Part shown: positions 63,587 through 64,000 of the stretch, piece after piece | Numbering within the stretch: the stretch's first letter is position 1 | Layout: the number at the start of each line of letters is the position of its first letter | NCBI RefSeq assembly: GCF_043641665.1 | Contig: NC_092191.1 | Location: forward strand, 377,001 to 441,000 | Direction: 5' to 3' | Origin: Enoplosus armatus | Taxonomy: Eukaryota; Chordata; Actinopteri; Centrarchiformes; Enoplosidae | DNA: 64,000 nucleotides | Made by a program: the position numbers and the translations under genes | The notes under the pieces: generated by a model | What the model saw: the letters and a program-made list of their open reading frames with translations, nothing else | Told to the model about the DNA's origin: nothing | Database searches by the model: none

Positions 63587-64000
63587 ATCACTTTTGGAGG
63601 AACTGGACTCTTTAGAAGCCGTCAGAGAGATTCAGCCCTTTTTGTTCTTTTGCTTCTTTCCACTGACTGAACCTTCAGCAGCACATGTTAGAAAGGTGAG
63701 TACTCCTGGTACTTTCACAATAAAACGCCTCCTGCCACTTCACAGTAAAAGTCCGGCTGCTGCTTCCTGGTCCTCTGAGGGAGCTCTGTGCCGTGTTTAA
63801 GAAGTAAAGGATAGAGAGGATTTTACAAATGCAGTAACTCACCAGATGTTCATGAAACATCTGCGACAGATGTGCAGGAGACGTTTGGTTGCTGTAACTC
63901 ATTTTTTATGTACATTTCTGAGATTTTGCTTCACGTTCAGCAGGTTTACACTAAGAAGCATTCACTCCTCTTCATCATCTGGTCCTTTTAATTTAACCTA

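Overview
The window is vertebrate nuclear DNA, almost certainly from a spiny-rayed teleost fish. Genes are split into many short exons with GT-AG introns. (CA)n microsatellites and minisatellites are abundant, and Tc1-like and L2-like elements of fish type are present. The two genes recognised, cul9 and a znf318-like gene, both have human counterparts on chromosome 6p21.1. Intergenic and intronic DNA is AT-rich; the coding exons are GC-richer.

Layout. Both recognised genes lie on the minus strand, head to tail. cul9 (CUL9/PARC, a cullin-RBR ubiquitin ligase) runs from a probable 5' UTR exon near 60.5 kb to its stop codon at 23670. I could place 44 coding exons whose splice phases all join. 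They sum to 7,833 nt, about 2,610 codons, and contain the CPH, DOC, cullin and RING-IBR-RING regions in the family order. About 2.8 kb downstream, a second minus-strand gene starts at 20841. It encodes a proline/glycine-rich N-terminus, then a chain of alternating canonical and non-canonical cold-shock-like modules resembling UNR/CSDE1. By phase-consistent splicing through a 38-nt microexon it continues into a 2.5-kb exon encoding an Arg/Ser-, Tyr- and Pro-rich protein of ZNF318 type. The gene runs off the left edge: its last exon seen is at 6083-6191 and the next 6 kb is intron or beyond.

Mobile and repeated DNA. A full-length Tc1 element with an uninterrupted 342-residue DD34E transposase sits in a cul9 intron (36911-38513). 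A second Tc1 element (12910-14036) has about 200-bp inverted repeats but an N-terminally deleted transposase. Two broken L2-like LINEs lie back to back in another cul9 intron (24.2-27.5 kb). Several MITE-like and dispersed repeats were recognised by matching their ends or matching copies within the window. Large minisatellites fill introns, the largest being 1.8 kb at 32.4-34.2 kb.

Right edge. Beyond 60.6 kb I see no recognisable coding exon, only a possible promoter and first exon of a plus-strand gene at 62.7-63.1 kb.

How the genes work together. CUL9 is a cytoplasmic ubiquitin ligase scaffold known to bind p53. The UNR/ZNF318-like protein looks like an RNA-binding, splicing-type nuclear factor. 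The sequence shows no functional link between them beyond conserved neighbourhood. The most unusual point is the apparent fusion of cold-shock modules to a ZNF318-like protein.
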